Source: Keithomyces neogunnii (Eukaryota > Ascomycota > Sordariomycetes > Hypocreales > Clavicipitaceae). From it: 64,000 bases of DNA. The DNA is taken from positions 3,720,001-3,784,000 of the forward strand of contig JAIOWQ010000002.1 in NCBI GenBank assembly GCA_020975405.1, read 5' to 3'. The notes under the pieces were generated by a model that saw only the letters and a list, made by a program, of their open reading frames with translations, was not told the origin of the DNA and ran no database searches. Both the position numbers and the translations under genes were made by a program. Of the stretch, positions 52,177-62,684 are shown piece by piece (position 1 is the stretch's first letter; each line of letters begins with the position of its first letter).

Positions 52177-53309
52177 ATGCCTTCGGCCTGGGAAACGCTC
52201 GCATGGCAGTTCAAGTCCCTGCCGTACCCGGAGGAAGACTGCTCGGGCCGCACCGTCATTGTCACGGGCGCAAACACAGGCAAGCCACCCCCCAAGCGCG
52301 CAGTCAGCTCGAAGCACACCAGACAGACGAATGTCTCGCCACAGGTTCTGACACGCCTCGCTGCTCACAGGGCTCGGACGAGAAGCTGCGCGCCACCTTG
52401 TCCGTCTCGGGGCGGCAAAAGTCATCCTCGCGTGCCGCAACGTCGACAAGGGGGAAGCGGCCAAGGCGGACATTGAGCGCACGACCCAGCGCCTGGGCGT
52501 TGCCCAAGTATGGCACCTTGATCTGGGCAGTTTCCAGAGCGTCAGGGACTTTGCCGCTCGGGCAGACGGGCTGGACCGTCTCGACGTGCTGCTCAGCAAC
52601 GCGAGCATCGCCGTCACGCGCCACGAGCTGTTGCACGACGGCCACGAGACCACCGTCACCGTCAACGTCTTGTCGCCCTTGCTCCTGATCCTGCTCCTGC
52701 TCCCAAAGATGCGCCAGACGGCGAGCAAGTTCAACGTTGCGCCTCGCGTGAGCATTGTCTCTTCTCAGGCGGCCTGCTTGGTACGTGCCAACTTGAAACC
52801 TCTTGGGCAGGCAGAGCAGCTGCTAACTCTCAACCCCGGCGGTACAGACCTCCTTCCCGCAAAGAACGGCCAGCAATGTCTTTGAAGAGTTCAAGCACGA
52901 CGCCCACATGCCGGATCGCTACCATTCCACAAAGCTGATTCAGATCATGATGATGCGCGCGCTGGCCCGGGAGGTGGATGCCTCGGGCAAGGGGCACCTC
53001 CGCATCAACGCCATCAACCCTGGTTTTTGCAACACGGAGCTCTTTCGATGGCTCTTGTTTCCTCTAAGCACCATCCTGTACGTGGGGCGCCTCTTTTTCG
53101 CCAGAAGCAGCGAGATGGGTTCGCGGGCCTTGCTGTGCAGCGTCTTTGCGGATGAGGACATGCACGGCAGGTACATGGCGCACAGCGTACTAGAGACGTG
53201 GCCGGCCCTGATGGATGGGGAAGAAGGCAAGGCGCTGAATGACAAGATTTGGGCCGAGTTGGTGCAAATAATGGAGGGAATTGAGCCTGGCGTGACGGGC
53301 AATTTGTGA
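52177..53309 (+). CDS. Retinol-dehydrogenase-like SDR with a GC-AG intron
   Basis: Exons 52177-52279, 52371-52780 and 52848-53309 give 324 aa. NAD(P)(H)-dependent reductase. Exon 1 ends in VIVTGANTG; intron 1 starts with GCAAGC and ends with ACAG, so it is of the GC-AG class, and joining gives TGANTGLGREAARHLV, the TGxxxGxG cofactor site. Exon 2 has the LSNAS strand and the catalytic Ser (VSIVSS); exon 3 has Tyr196-x3-Lys200 (YHSTK) then NPGFCNTELFR. Intron 2 is GT-AG. No GT donor near the first boundary gives a sensible protein. The family resembles retinol dehydrogenase 12-like fungal SDRs, substrates unknown. A poly-T leader is not seen. Confidence 0.92.
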
Positions 53310-53923
53310 TTGTGGTGTTTTGACCACCACCGTCTTTGGCCTCGAGCGAGCGGACCGCATCTGTTGCGATTGAATCAGTATTCTTTGCTTTTTTTCTCTT
53401 TTCTTTTTTGCTACTTTTGCAAATTTACTACTGTTGCACGAGAACGCCAAACGGCGACATTCAGTCTGACCTTTATAGACACCGTCTGCCAACGTCAGCT
53501 TCAAGCTTTGCCAGCCAAGCCACACTTTGGCTCTTCAAAGCCTACATCATCGCTAGACTGTCAATCCGAGCCAAGTGAACCATTGCCGCCATGGCTGCTC
53601 CCATCCGAGTCTGTATCCAGAACCGTAAAACTAAGCGACATGGCCAAAGTTTAAACTTTCCAACCACCAATTCAACTCGCCCCCGTTGCGCCACCTTTAC
53701 GCCAACATGATGCCTTTCCAAGCTCCTCCCGTTACACTAAAGTCATGGAGCAGAAGCTCTGGGAGAGCTCCAACTACCCTCCCCCATCCCCCTTGAAGTC
53801 TGACAGCTCGCCACCTGGACACACAAGACTCTGACATTGAGCACCCGCAAGTAAGTGGTATATATGCTGGTCAGCGATCATGGCCAATTACACCCTCAAC
53901 TGACTACCTAGACCAACGTCACC
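53310..53923. other. Intergenic, promoter of the alkyl-sulfatase gene
   Basis: 614 bases; TATATAT at 53859-53865 lies 59 bases before the ATG at 53924 and may be its TATA box. A T/C-rich tract is at 53383-53415. Confidence 0.45.
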
Positions 53924-55813
53924 ATGGCGTCCAAACCAGCCATCCCAAGCATCTGCGCCAACCACGAGGAGGCCCGGCAAACACTGCCCTTTGACGACGA
54001 GACCGACTTTGAAAACGCAACAAGGGGTCGCATTGGCAGTCTTCAACCCAACATCGTCACCAATGCCGCGGGCGATGTGATTTGGGACAACGACTCGTAC
54101 GATTTCCTCAACGACGACGCTCCAAACACGGTGAATCCCAGTCTCTGGCGACAAGCGAAGCTCTGCGCCATCCATGGCCTGTTCCAGGTCACAGAGGGCA
54201 TATATCAGGTCCGCGGACTGGACCTTTCCAACACGACCTTTATCGAGGGCGATGAGGGGCTCATTGTCATCGACGTGCTGACTTGTTCGGAGACGGGGGC
54301 CGCAGCGCTTAAATTGTACCGGGAGCATCGGGGGAGCCACAGACCGATCAAGGCCATCGTCTACACGCACTGCCACGCAGACCACTTTGGCGGCGTCAAG
54401 GGGTTCGTCGCGGAGGACGAGGTTGCGAGGGAGAAGATCAAGATTATAGCCCCAGAGGGGTTTCTGGAGCATGCCGTGTCGGAAAACGTCTTTTCAGGCA
54501 TCGCCATGAGCCGCAGGGCGGCGTACATGTACGGCGCCGCCTTGCCGCGCGGTGCGCGTGGCCAGGTTGGCGCCGGGCTAGGACAGACGGTGCCGACGGG
54601 GACGGTGACGCTGATTGCGCCCAACGACCATATCAGAGCCACGGGTGAGGAGAGGGTGGTTGACGGCGTCAAGATGGTGTTTCAGATGGCCCCCGACACC
54701 GAGGCCCCCGCCGAGATGCTCATTTACTTGCCGCAGTTCCGGGCGCTGTGTGCGGCGGAAGACGCAACCCACACGTTTCACAATATCCTGACGCTGCGAG
54801 GCGCCGTGGTGAGGGACTCGCACAACTGGAGCAAGTACCTGACCGAGACGATTGACTTGTTTGGGGACAAGGCCGATGTCGTCTTTGCCTCGCACCACTG
54901 GCCTACCTGGGGAGCGTCCGACGTGGTTCGGTTCCTTGGCATCCAGCGGGATCTGTACGCCTACGTACATGACCAGACCCTCCGCCTGCTCAACAAAGGA
55001 TACACGGGCCCCGAGATGGCCGAGATGATGACCCTTCCCCCGGCTCTGGAGAAGGCGTGGAGCGCTCGCGGATACTACGGCTCGCTGAGCCACAATGTCA
55101 AGGCAATCTACCAGCGGTACATGGGCTGGTTCGACGGCAACCCTGCACATCTGTGGGAACATCCGCCCGTCGAGCGAGCGAGGCGCTATGTGAAACTTGC
55201 CGGCGGTGCGGAGCCCATCATCTTCCAGGCGCGAGAGGCGTTTGACAAGGGGGACCTGCGCTGGGCCGCCGAGATGCTGAACCACGTCGTGTTTGCAGAC
55301 GAGGACAATGTCACGGCGAAAAACCTGCTGGCGGATACGTATGAGCAGCTGGGTTATGGGTGTGAGAATGGGCCGTGGAGGAACTTTTACATGTCTGGCG
55401 CCGTGGAGCTGCGAAGTGGCCGTTTTGGCGCCCCTACGTCGACTGCCTCTGCAGACATTGTCGGCCAACTCACGCCCGAGATGTTGTTTGACTCGTTGGC
55501 CATCAAAGTTGATGGGCCCAGGGCGTGGGGGGAGAAACTGTCCATCGACGTGCTGTTGACGGATGTTGCCGCGCGCTACAGGCTGTGGCTCTCCAATGGG
55601 GTGCTGCTCTATACCATGGCGAAGCAGACGGCGTCTGCGGATGCCACCATTTCCGGTACCAAGAGACAGCTTTGTGCCCTGGCCGTGTGTGGGCTTGATG
55701 CCGGGCTGCTGAAGAAGGCCGGATTGGAGATTACGGGGTCTACCGAAGTTCTGAAGAGACTTGGGGGCTTGCTTGATCGCGGTGATGGAAATTTTAATAT
55801 CGTGACGCCTTAG
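53924..55813 (+). CDS. Alkyl-sulfatase-type metallo-beta-lactamase (SdsA1/BDS1 family)
   Basis: Single exon, 629 aa. Expected to hydrolyse alkyl sulfates such as SDS to alcohol and sulfate. The metallo-beta-lactamase fold carries the zinc motif T148-H149-C-H151-A-D153-H154-F-G-G, plus TFIEGDEGLIVIDVLTCSETG before it and ASHHWPTWG after. The middle (NPAHLWEHPPVERARRYV...GDLRWAAEMLNHVVFADEDN) is the alkyl sulfatase dimerisation domain and the C-terminus (about 500-629) is the SCP2-like domain that binds the alkyl chain. No signal peptide. No intron in a region where most genes have some, and the family is chiefly bacterial, as with yeast BDS1, which is held to be of bacterial origin; transfer is therefore likely, though old. 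Confidence 0.94.
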   Translation: MASKPAIPSICANHEEARQTLPFDDETDFENATRGRIGSLQPNIVTNAAGDVIWDNDSYDFLNDDAPNTVNPSLWRQAKLCAIHGLFQVTEGIYQVRGLDLSNTTFIEGDEGLIVIDVLTCSETGAAALKLYREHRGSHRPIKAIVYTHCHADHFGGVKGFVAEDEVAREKIKIIAPEGFLEHAVSENVFSGIAMSRRAAYMYGAALPRGARGQVGAGLGQTVPTGTVTLIAPNDHIRATGEERVVDGVKMVFQMAPDTEAPAEMLIYLPQFRALCAAEDATHTFHNILTLRGAVVRDSHNWSKYLTETIDLFGDKADVVFASHHWPTWGASDVVRFLGIQRDLYAYVHDQTLRLLNKGYTGPEMAEMMTLPPALEKAWSARGYYGSLSHNVKAIYQRYMGWFDGNPAHLWEHPPVERARRYVKLAGGAEPIIFQAREAFDKGDLRWAAEMLNHVVFADEDNVTAKNLLADTYEQLGYGCENGPWRNFYMSGAVELRSGRFGAPTSTASADIVGQLTPEMLFDSLAIKVDGPRAWGEKLSIDVLLTDVAARYRLWLSNGVLLYTMAKQTASADATISGTKRQLCALAVCGLDAGLLKKAGLEITGSTEVLKRLGGLLDRGDGNFNIVTP

Positions 55814-56046
55814 GGATGCCGGGTTGAGATGAGCGCCGCGGCTGTGGTCAACCTGCCATCAGTTATGAGGTTGTCTTGGTTTATACTTTGTAGGATGGAC
55901 GGCAACACGTGCAAGACGTGCGCGGGACCTGAAGGATGCAAACGTGCCCTTGTGCCTTGTGTATGAGAAGGATGGGCGGTTGCTGATGCAGAATTGTCCC
56001 TGTTTCTGTTCCCCAGATTCAATTGCAAACAATGTGTCGTGCCCAT
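55814..56046. other. Convergent intergenic region
   Basis: 233 bases between the ends of the sulfatase and peptidase genes; nothing seen. Confidence 0.4.
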
Positions 56047-57857
56047 TCATCGTGGCATTGTTCCTCTGTCGAGATTGCACTCTTTCCAAGGCACGCAATC
56101 CGCCTCACACTCGGTCCCTTCATCAGGGAGAGCTCCGGTTGCCATGTAAGCGCGCACCACATTTTTGGTGCATTCACTTGGCGCCGAGTACAACGCGCAG
56201 TGCCCAGCTGATCTTTGTGTCAAGACCCTAGAGCCGGGGTGGTGTTTTGATACCTTGTGCGCGTTCGCCAGCGGCGTTATAGGATCAATCTTGCTGGACA
56301 GGAAGAGTGCAGGCGCTGATGGCCGGCCCTCTTTGTTGCCTGGGTCGGCCTTTGGGGAGGCAAATGGTCCTGTGAACCTGTATCTGGGTCTGCTTTTCCA
56401 CCCAGAGCACGTGAATGGGATATTTGCAACATAGTGTCCGAAAGTCGGGCAAATGTCCTTGAGGGTCTGGAAGTACTCTTGCCAGAAGTACTCGTCTCGA
56501 TGCGTGATATCTTTGGCATCGCCGCAGACAATCGCCGAGGAAGCGAGACTCTGCCAATTGTACTCTCTTGATTTCTTTGCCTTGAAACTGTCCCTGTCCG
56601 TCTCCAAAAATCCGGTGCTTTGTAAAAGTAGGGTCAAGTTTCCCTGTAGGGCGCTTGCTAGTAGATGTGCAAGCCGATGGAAGTCGTCAATGGGTTGATA
56701 CAATGGATTGAACATTGACGAGCGTAGCATTTCTGCCGTGATGATGGTTTCTGAGCCTTTTTCAGTCAAACTCGGTATTGGGTCTGATTCCAACTTGTCC
56801 ATCAGCACATTCACCCTGTCTCGGATGGACTGCCAAGATTGGTCGGACGGTTCAGCGAGGGGGCATTTGGATGATGCCTCCAAACACGACTGGTAAAAGT
56901 ACTCGAGAGCCTTTTCACTGTCTGCAAGACAGCCCTGCCAGTCCTATGAGGACATTAGTAACCGAGACCTGTCTTCTCGTCTGAAATCTGTGCGAGTGGG
57001 CATACCGCTTCGATCCAATCCTCTGGATCAATCACCCCATCGAGAATCATGCGCTTCACACGGCCTGGAAACATGGACATGAATGTATTTCCCAAAAAGG
57101 TGCCGTAGGAAGTGCCGTAATATTGCAGTCTCGCCAAATGTTCAGACTTGTTGGTGGCCGTCAGCGGCCGTTGTGTATCGTCGTGTTGCACTGGGGTGAG
57201 AGCTTCCTGACGCAGTCTCTCAATCTCATCAATGATGCGAACCATGTCGCGAGCCACGGATGCCGTGGCCATGTACTCCTGGAACACGTATCCATCGGGC
57301 CCGGGTTGGGCGCATTGAATGCCTCGCGCGGCCGCAAACGCCTTTTGGTATTTGAGATTGTGGGCAGACGCGTCAAAGCTGGCGAGGCCGTGACTCTGCC
57401 AGATGGAGAGTGTCCGTGCCAACTCGCTACCGTAGCAATCAGCAGTTGGCGTGCTACGTGCCACTCCTCTTGGATCGAATCCCACAATCTCAAAGTGCCT
57501 GTCGCCATCCATCATGGTCTGCATGTAGTGGCCGTTTCGTAGCACGTGGAGGACGCCAGAACCGCCTGGTCCCCCGGGATTCGTCACTACCGTGCCACCA
57601 AACGAGGCATCTTCTGGATCGACGGTCGCTGGAAGCTTAACGACTGCAAGTGCTACAGTCTTATTCGAGCGCTCAGGCTCGAGCCAATCCAACGGCATCA
57701 GGAGGCGAGCACATTGGAATTGATCATGGCAGGGGACATAGCGAAGATCCCACGACGGCTCGATGGCATCCCAGTCAAACTCGGAAGCTTCTCCTTTCGC
57801 CAAAGCGGCATTGAGTAGCAGTGCGGCGAATTTAAGCATTCGGATTCGTCGTGTCAT
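56047..57857 (-). CDS. Secreted S33-type alpha/beta-hydrolase peptidase (TAP-like)
   Basis: Exons 57857-57006 and 56943-56047 (62-bp intron, GTATGC...ATAG) give 582 aa. It starts MTRRIRMLKFAALLLNAALAKG, a signal peptide. Oxyanion stretch NPGGPGGSG (93-101); nucleophile elbow GTSYG with Ser250; acid in SSKIDPITP; catalytic His in SAGHCALYSAPSECT. The C-terminal segment is the TAP-like domain (PF08386) of tripeptidyl/prolyl aminopeptidases, enzymes that release short peptides from N-termini. Eight or more cysteines (for example CHDQFQC, ECEADCVPWKEC) suggest disulphides in the secreted protein. Likely to feed on extracellular protein. Substrate specificity is not predictable. Confidence 0.92.
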
Positions 57858-58208
57858 GTTGAGCTGGCTTGGTGATGGAGAGTCTCGTCATGTGACACAG
57901 GCAACGATTGTATTTGCGGTACTGAGGAAATCGGCAAAGGAGTCAATTCATCTCGGGGCGGACATTAAGTATGCAAAGGTGATGAGCTTTGCGCGCATTC
58001 TGCAAACTATACTGCGTAGATGGGCTGGTATTGCAGGAGAAGAAGAGGAAGAGAGACCAAGTCCCCCGCCATTTCTCATGCAGTCGCACGGTCTCGCACC
58101 AACCCAAACCCAAGACACCAACATTTTTCTCCATTCACCACCATCCAATGCCACCTCATGCCATCCCATGCCATCCCATCCGCCCAAATAAAATACATCG
58201 ACACAATG
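57858..58208. other. Intergenic, nothing recognised
   Basis: 351 bases carrying the peptidase promoter and the 3' flank of the zinc-finger gene; CCATCCCATGCC-type short repeats near 58150-58180. Confidence 0.4.
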
Positions 58209-58700
58209 CTACCCAAGAGACCACGACTCAAGCTTCGTCTGCAGCTCCCCCTCTGCGCAATGCCCGTTCTTGCAGCCCTCGCATAGAGCTCGTTCGTGCG
58301 GCTTGCCCTTCGACTTGGAGAAGGGGGGCGGCGTCACTGCAACGTCGGACCATTTCTTTAGACGATACGCAACACGTTCTGCGTACGATTCTTGGTCCAG
58401 GACTGGGCGGCTTAGCCAGTTGCAGGTCTTGCACCGCTGATGAAACACCCTGGCATTGTATCTGGAGCCTGCATAGAGACGGATCCAGATGGCGATCTTC
58501 TTGCTATACCACCCGGTCTCGTCGCAAATGGGATTCGGGCATTCAAAGTGCCCCATTGCATGAGAATTGTATTCCCTTAGGTGACCAGTGTCCCTGTCGG
58601 TTTGCTGGAACGTGAAGCTGAGGCCGTCCTCCTCGAGCAGGTCTGTTACTTCGGAGTGGTACTCCGGAAACATTGACCACTTTTTCTTGCTTGCTGACAT
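58209..58700 (-). CDS. 3CxxC-type zinc finger protein
   Basis: Single exon, 163 aa. MSASKKKWSMFPEYHSEV then the zf-3CxxC domain (PF13695): MGHFECPNPICDETGWYSKKIAIWIR, NARVFHQRCKTCNWLSRP and the C-terminal ALCEGCKNGHC. Three Cys pairs plus His are in place for zinc. The domain is related to that of animal receptor transporters and is found in small fungal proteins of unknown role. No signal peptide or membrane segment. Confidence 0.9.
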   Translation of the reverse strand: MSASKKKWSMFPEYHSEVTDLLEEDGLSFTFQQTDRDTGHLREYNSHAMGHFECPNPICDETGWYSKKIAIWIRLYAGSRYNARVFHQRCKTCNWLSRPVLDQESYAERVAYRLKKWSDVAVTPPPFSKSKGKPHERALCEGCKNGHCAEGELQTKLESWSLG

Positions 58701-59784
58701 GGCTGACTCTCAAGTCGCACCGGATCGGCAGCCCGGGGTGTTTTGGAAGGATTATATTCAAGGAGTGATTGAGTTGGCAAGGAAATTGAAACGCTGAGCT
58801 TCAAGAAAAGAGTGCCGTGAGCCGATTTATATATCTCGGATAGCTGAGGCCTCCTGCTACGCTCGTGGGGCCAATGCAATCCCTTCTTGGAAGCTGTTCA
58901 CTGACCTTGCAGTATGGAAAAGGCCGTGGAAGCGAGTGGTTGGTTCGACGTGCCAGTGAACCAAGTCGGTGACCCTGGTTCACTGATGGCTGCTTCATTC
59001 ACTGCTTCCTTTTCTGACATGAACCAGCAATCGCAGAAGCGCCAACACATCTGGATGCGTAAATATCAGGTAATTGCTTGCTTGATGGACAGCTGCAGCC
59101 ACTATGCTGCTTGATGCAGTTAAGAAATCCCAGGAACAGCAAAGCGTTTGCACCTGGATCGCAACTGCTGGGCCGTTGTTGGAAAACGAGACGAACCCGT
59201 GACGCTTCTCGTTTGCTACAAGCTGAGTAGCTGTCTTGCAGTCAACGATTGTCTCCTCGCGACCTTCTATTTGCGTGGAGCAAAGTGTCCTCGTACAGAC
59301 CTTGACCGCCCATCTCGACTGAGTACAGACATCGACAGTGTCCGACCCTCACTATGTTGCGCAAGAGGCTGATCATCAGAGCATCTCCCACTTTCGACGT
59401 CCAAGGCGGCATGTCGGACGGATTATTGCCATGTCCTCTTTAGCAAAACTGGTACTAGCTTCTGGTCAAGCATGCACGATATATTCCTAGAGGTTTGGGA
59501 CTTGATAGATATGTATGTGCCTGAGCAATTTCACATGCTCTGGAGCCGGGCGACTCTTATTCAGGCCTAATATTCAACAGGCTAGCTATTTAAGCCTCAT
59601 GGATCAAGTCAGAGGCACAAAATGGCACGCTAAAAGTGTCAACGACTCGTGAATGTCTGCTGCAAGGCCGCGAAACAGGAGCTTGGCATTATCTACTCGC
59701 ATTTCCCGCCATTTCTTCGAAACTAGCAAATCGAAGACTTCTTCCTCCTGCGCATGAGAAACGGCACATCTCGCGTGTATTTAC
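58701..59784. other. Intergenic, nothing recognised
   Basis: 1.1 kb without a coding frame I can support. Confidence 0.4.
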
Positions 59785-60250
59785 TCAGTCCTCTGTGACG
59801 GGACATTTGATGGACTTGAATTGTAGGTTCGTAACCTCGTGCAGACCAGGGGGAAAGTCTGCGACCGCAGCATCGCAGTTGAGGTTTCTGCACACCTGTT
59901 AGAAGAACGCACACGATACAGCAATCTCGAACGTACTTGTAAACGGTGCAGTGGTCAGAGTTTCCGACTTTAAGATAATTGAAAACGGGCCTGAAATGGC
60001 ATCAGTGTTTACGCTCTTCTCTGCCTTCATAGTGTGCAGTGTGCAGGTACATACTGGGATCGCTTCAGGTTGACACACGGTCCTCTCTCGACGTCAAACT
60101 CGTAGTCGGGGTAGCTGTAAAACACGGCCTATTGCCTGTTTAGCATGGAGTTTCTGCGATAAGAGAGAAACTTACAGCATAAAACTTTTGAGACTGCTCT
60201 GCTAGTCCCACGGAAAAGAGGGCAAAAGAAAAGACGTTGAGAAGGTGCAT
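59785..60250 (-). CDS. Small secreted four-cysteine protein, four exons, 101 aa
   Basis: Exons 60250-60176, 60128-60055, 59990-59937 and 59887-59785; introns of 47, 64 and 49 bp with standard donors (GTAAGT, GTATGT, GTACGT) and AG acceptors restore a single frame. Exon 1 is MHLLNVFSFALFSVGLAEQSQ, a signal peptide cleaved after about residue 17. The mature part begins QSQKFYA, AVFYSYPDYEFDVERGPC and has four cysteines, one in each region (GPC, DHC, NLNC, IKC), enough for two disulphides. The last exon is VADFPPGLHEVTNLQFKS and ends VTED. A TATAAAAG box stands 71 bases before the ATG. No known family recognised; the shape is that of an effector or antimicrobial-like protein. Confidence 0.78.
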
Positions 60251-62684
60251 TCTGACGGTGTATAATTGGGAAACAGGATTTGGGGGTTGGAAAGCAAAGC
60301 ACCGACTGCTGGAGCTCTGCCTTTTATACTCGTCTCCTTTCCTCGTCGGGCGGTTGGTGTCTTGGATAGATGCATGTCGCGGCACGAAAGCTCAGACGTG
60401 GAGCCTTTAGCTCACGGCTCTTGCAAATTACTGCCGTTTTGGTCTTGCTATACTGCGTTGAGAGACGGAAAGCTCGCCGTAGAGACAAAACATGTCGCAC
60501 AGTTTGTAGGAGATGTTTTGATCGTCCAAATTCTAACCCATTTCCAAGCGGCGCATTGGATTTTAGCACATGTTGGTTCTCCATAACCAATTGCCGCCAC
60601 ACGCCATGTCTCATCGAGCTGCTGTCTTGGAAATGTCTTGGACTTCCTGTCAAACTACGGTGAGAAAGGGTAGCTATTGCTCCCAGGCATCCTCGGCGTT
60701 GGGTATTGTCTACTGAGACTATGAGAGTAGACCGCGCCATAGGTCGGTACATGATAGACAACAAATGGCACATATAAGCAAGTATGAAGAGCTCGCCTAT
60801 GATGTGGTTATTGAAGACGGCGCGTTGAGCACATGCAGCACGAACACTTTGGCTTTAACCCGTTCAGGGCACCAAGCATCTCGGCCAGATTTCCCTGCGC
60901 ATCGGAGGAGCAGCGATGTCTTGATGCTGTTTCTTCAGATCCGGCACTCTCGGGTTACATCATGGCTGCGACGTCGTCTAGGACGAGATGCGTGACCGGA
61001 AAGGTGTTGAGGCGGGACTTTGTGATTCCCAGTCATCCATTAGCTTGAGGTACATCTCTTCGGACCATTCCTGGAGGCATCATTCCCACGTAGGGAAAGC
61101 AGATCGCACAGAAAAGGTCATCCATTTGCATTGCTCGTACCAAACAAGGGGCACAAAGTCGCATGAATGTCTATTCTAGACGGCGGAGCCATGTTGAAGA
61201 GAGTCACAATTGCCATGTCCATTTTAGCCGGCTAATGGTCTCGCCTATCAATGTCAAGACTCCACACCGCTCTGCTTTGATAATTCTGTGCTATTTCAAC
61301 GGCCATGGATCATATATGAGAGCTGATTATTGACAGAGTGCAACGCTCAAACTGCTTGTCAAGGATGACGTCACCTCGGCGACTTGAGGACGGTGACAAG
61401 CTGGCGAAACGGATCGCTGTACAAATCAGAAGCACTCGGTATCGGTGGCCTGTAGTCGATCCACATCTCCCAGCCACCTCCCGCCATTAAATTCACCGAG
61501 AATGGCCAGCACTTTGTTCAGGGTCTCGTCAAAATGACAAAACCTCGACGGGCGTTACTTCAGGCAAGTGGGCTCATGTGGGGCCGAAAGGAGCGGCACG
61601 GCCCGCACCCAATGGGATGAAGATCGCGGGGCCTCCTTGTAGCGCAACTGCAACGGTCCCGTGTTTGAAGGAGGCAACAGGCGTACATCCCAGTCGTTCA
61701 TACACGCAAAGTTCACTGCTCTGTACGGAGTACGGAGTAGGATGCTTACATTTCCCATTCCATTTATAGAATCCTTGTACTCTGATGACACATGCTTCTT
61801 CCTCTGCAAAATGAGCTGCCCTGCTTGGCGCATGTAGCTCACTTCGGAGTTTACACTTGTCCTTATCGTGCCCTTGGACATTCGGTACAGAGCGCGTGCT
61901 AGTCACATATTTTCTCCGTCATGGCTTAACAAGGCCAGTAGCAGTGCCAATGACTGTATGGTCCGTTCTGTATGGAGCACGTAAACGATATTGGAAGGCA
62001 TCATGTCTTCCAGCGGCGCTAAATTAGACAGAATTTTCGGAACAGAACACGAGGGGAACCATGCTACTTTTGTGCACCCGCACCAAGGCAATCCCAAAAG
62101 TTATCATCTGCGTTCAGTCCTGAACATCATGTGTAAGCATTACACATCTCGGGGTGGTGTAATCTCGGGATCCAAATGACAGATGGGTACGGCATCACGC
62201 GAGTCAGCGCCGTGTCCTAATCAAGTATGGTCCTGAAGTTGTGCAACCTGACCAATTCTTGTCTGTAGGAAACTTCAGGATCCATGTCTCTTCTGGAGTC
62301 ACAGCATGTTTTTTTAATATTAGGACAGATGTTTGGGGGCCAGTTCAGCTTGGGCGATTACCTTCCGTCTGTGACTGCTCCCGCTCCAAAGGGGCATCGA
62401 GTGTTACACTTCTCACCTTGAGCTCGTTTCTAGGATCATATGAGAACCCGTCTCTCGGAAGTTCCCATTACAGTGTCGTTGAGAAGCTGTTTCTTCAAAC
62501 AACCGTGTATGCTTAAACACGACCGCCTATCGATGCATGCAACTGCTCCCAGACACTGTCACATTTGCGTCCACGGTGAAAACTAGCGTGTCCTGCAAAA
62601 TACACTGTTTCGTCGACGGCTGGCAAAGCTGTGCGCTGCCACAAAGTATCCCGTTCTTTGCTAAACGCCCCATCTGCTCTCGCC
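60251..62684. other. Intergenic stretch of 2.4 kb
   Basis: Besides the TATA box at 60321-60328 I see no gene. Short frames at 61555-61906 and 62241-62516 have no protein-like features. Confidence 0.4.
60321..60328 (-). promoter_or_regulatory. TATA box of the small secreted protein
   Basis: TATAAAAG on the minus strand, 71 bases upstream of ATG 60250. Confidence 0.55.

Noticed and set aside
54578..55468. Minus-strand frame of 296 codons
   Set aside because: Antisense to the alkyl-sulfatase gene; His/Val/Arg-rich with no domain.
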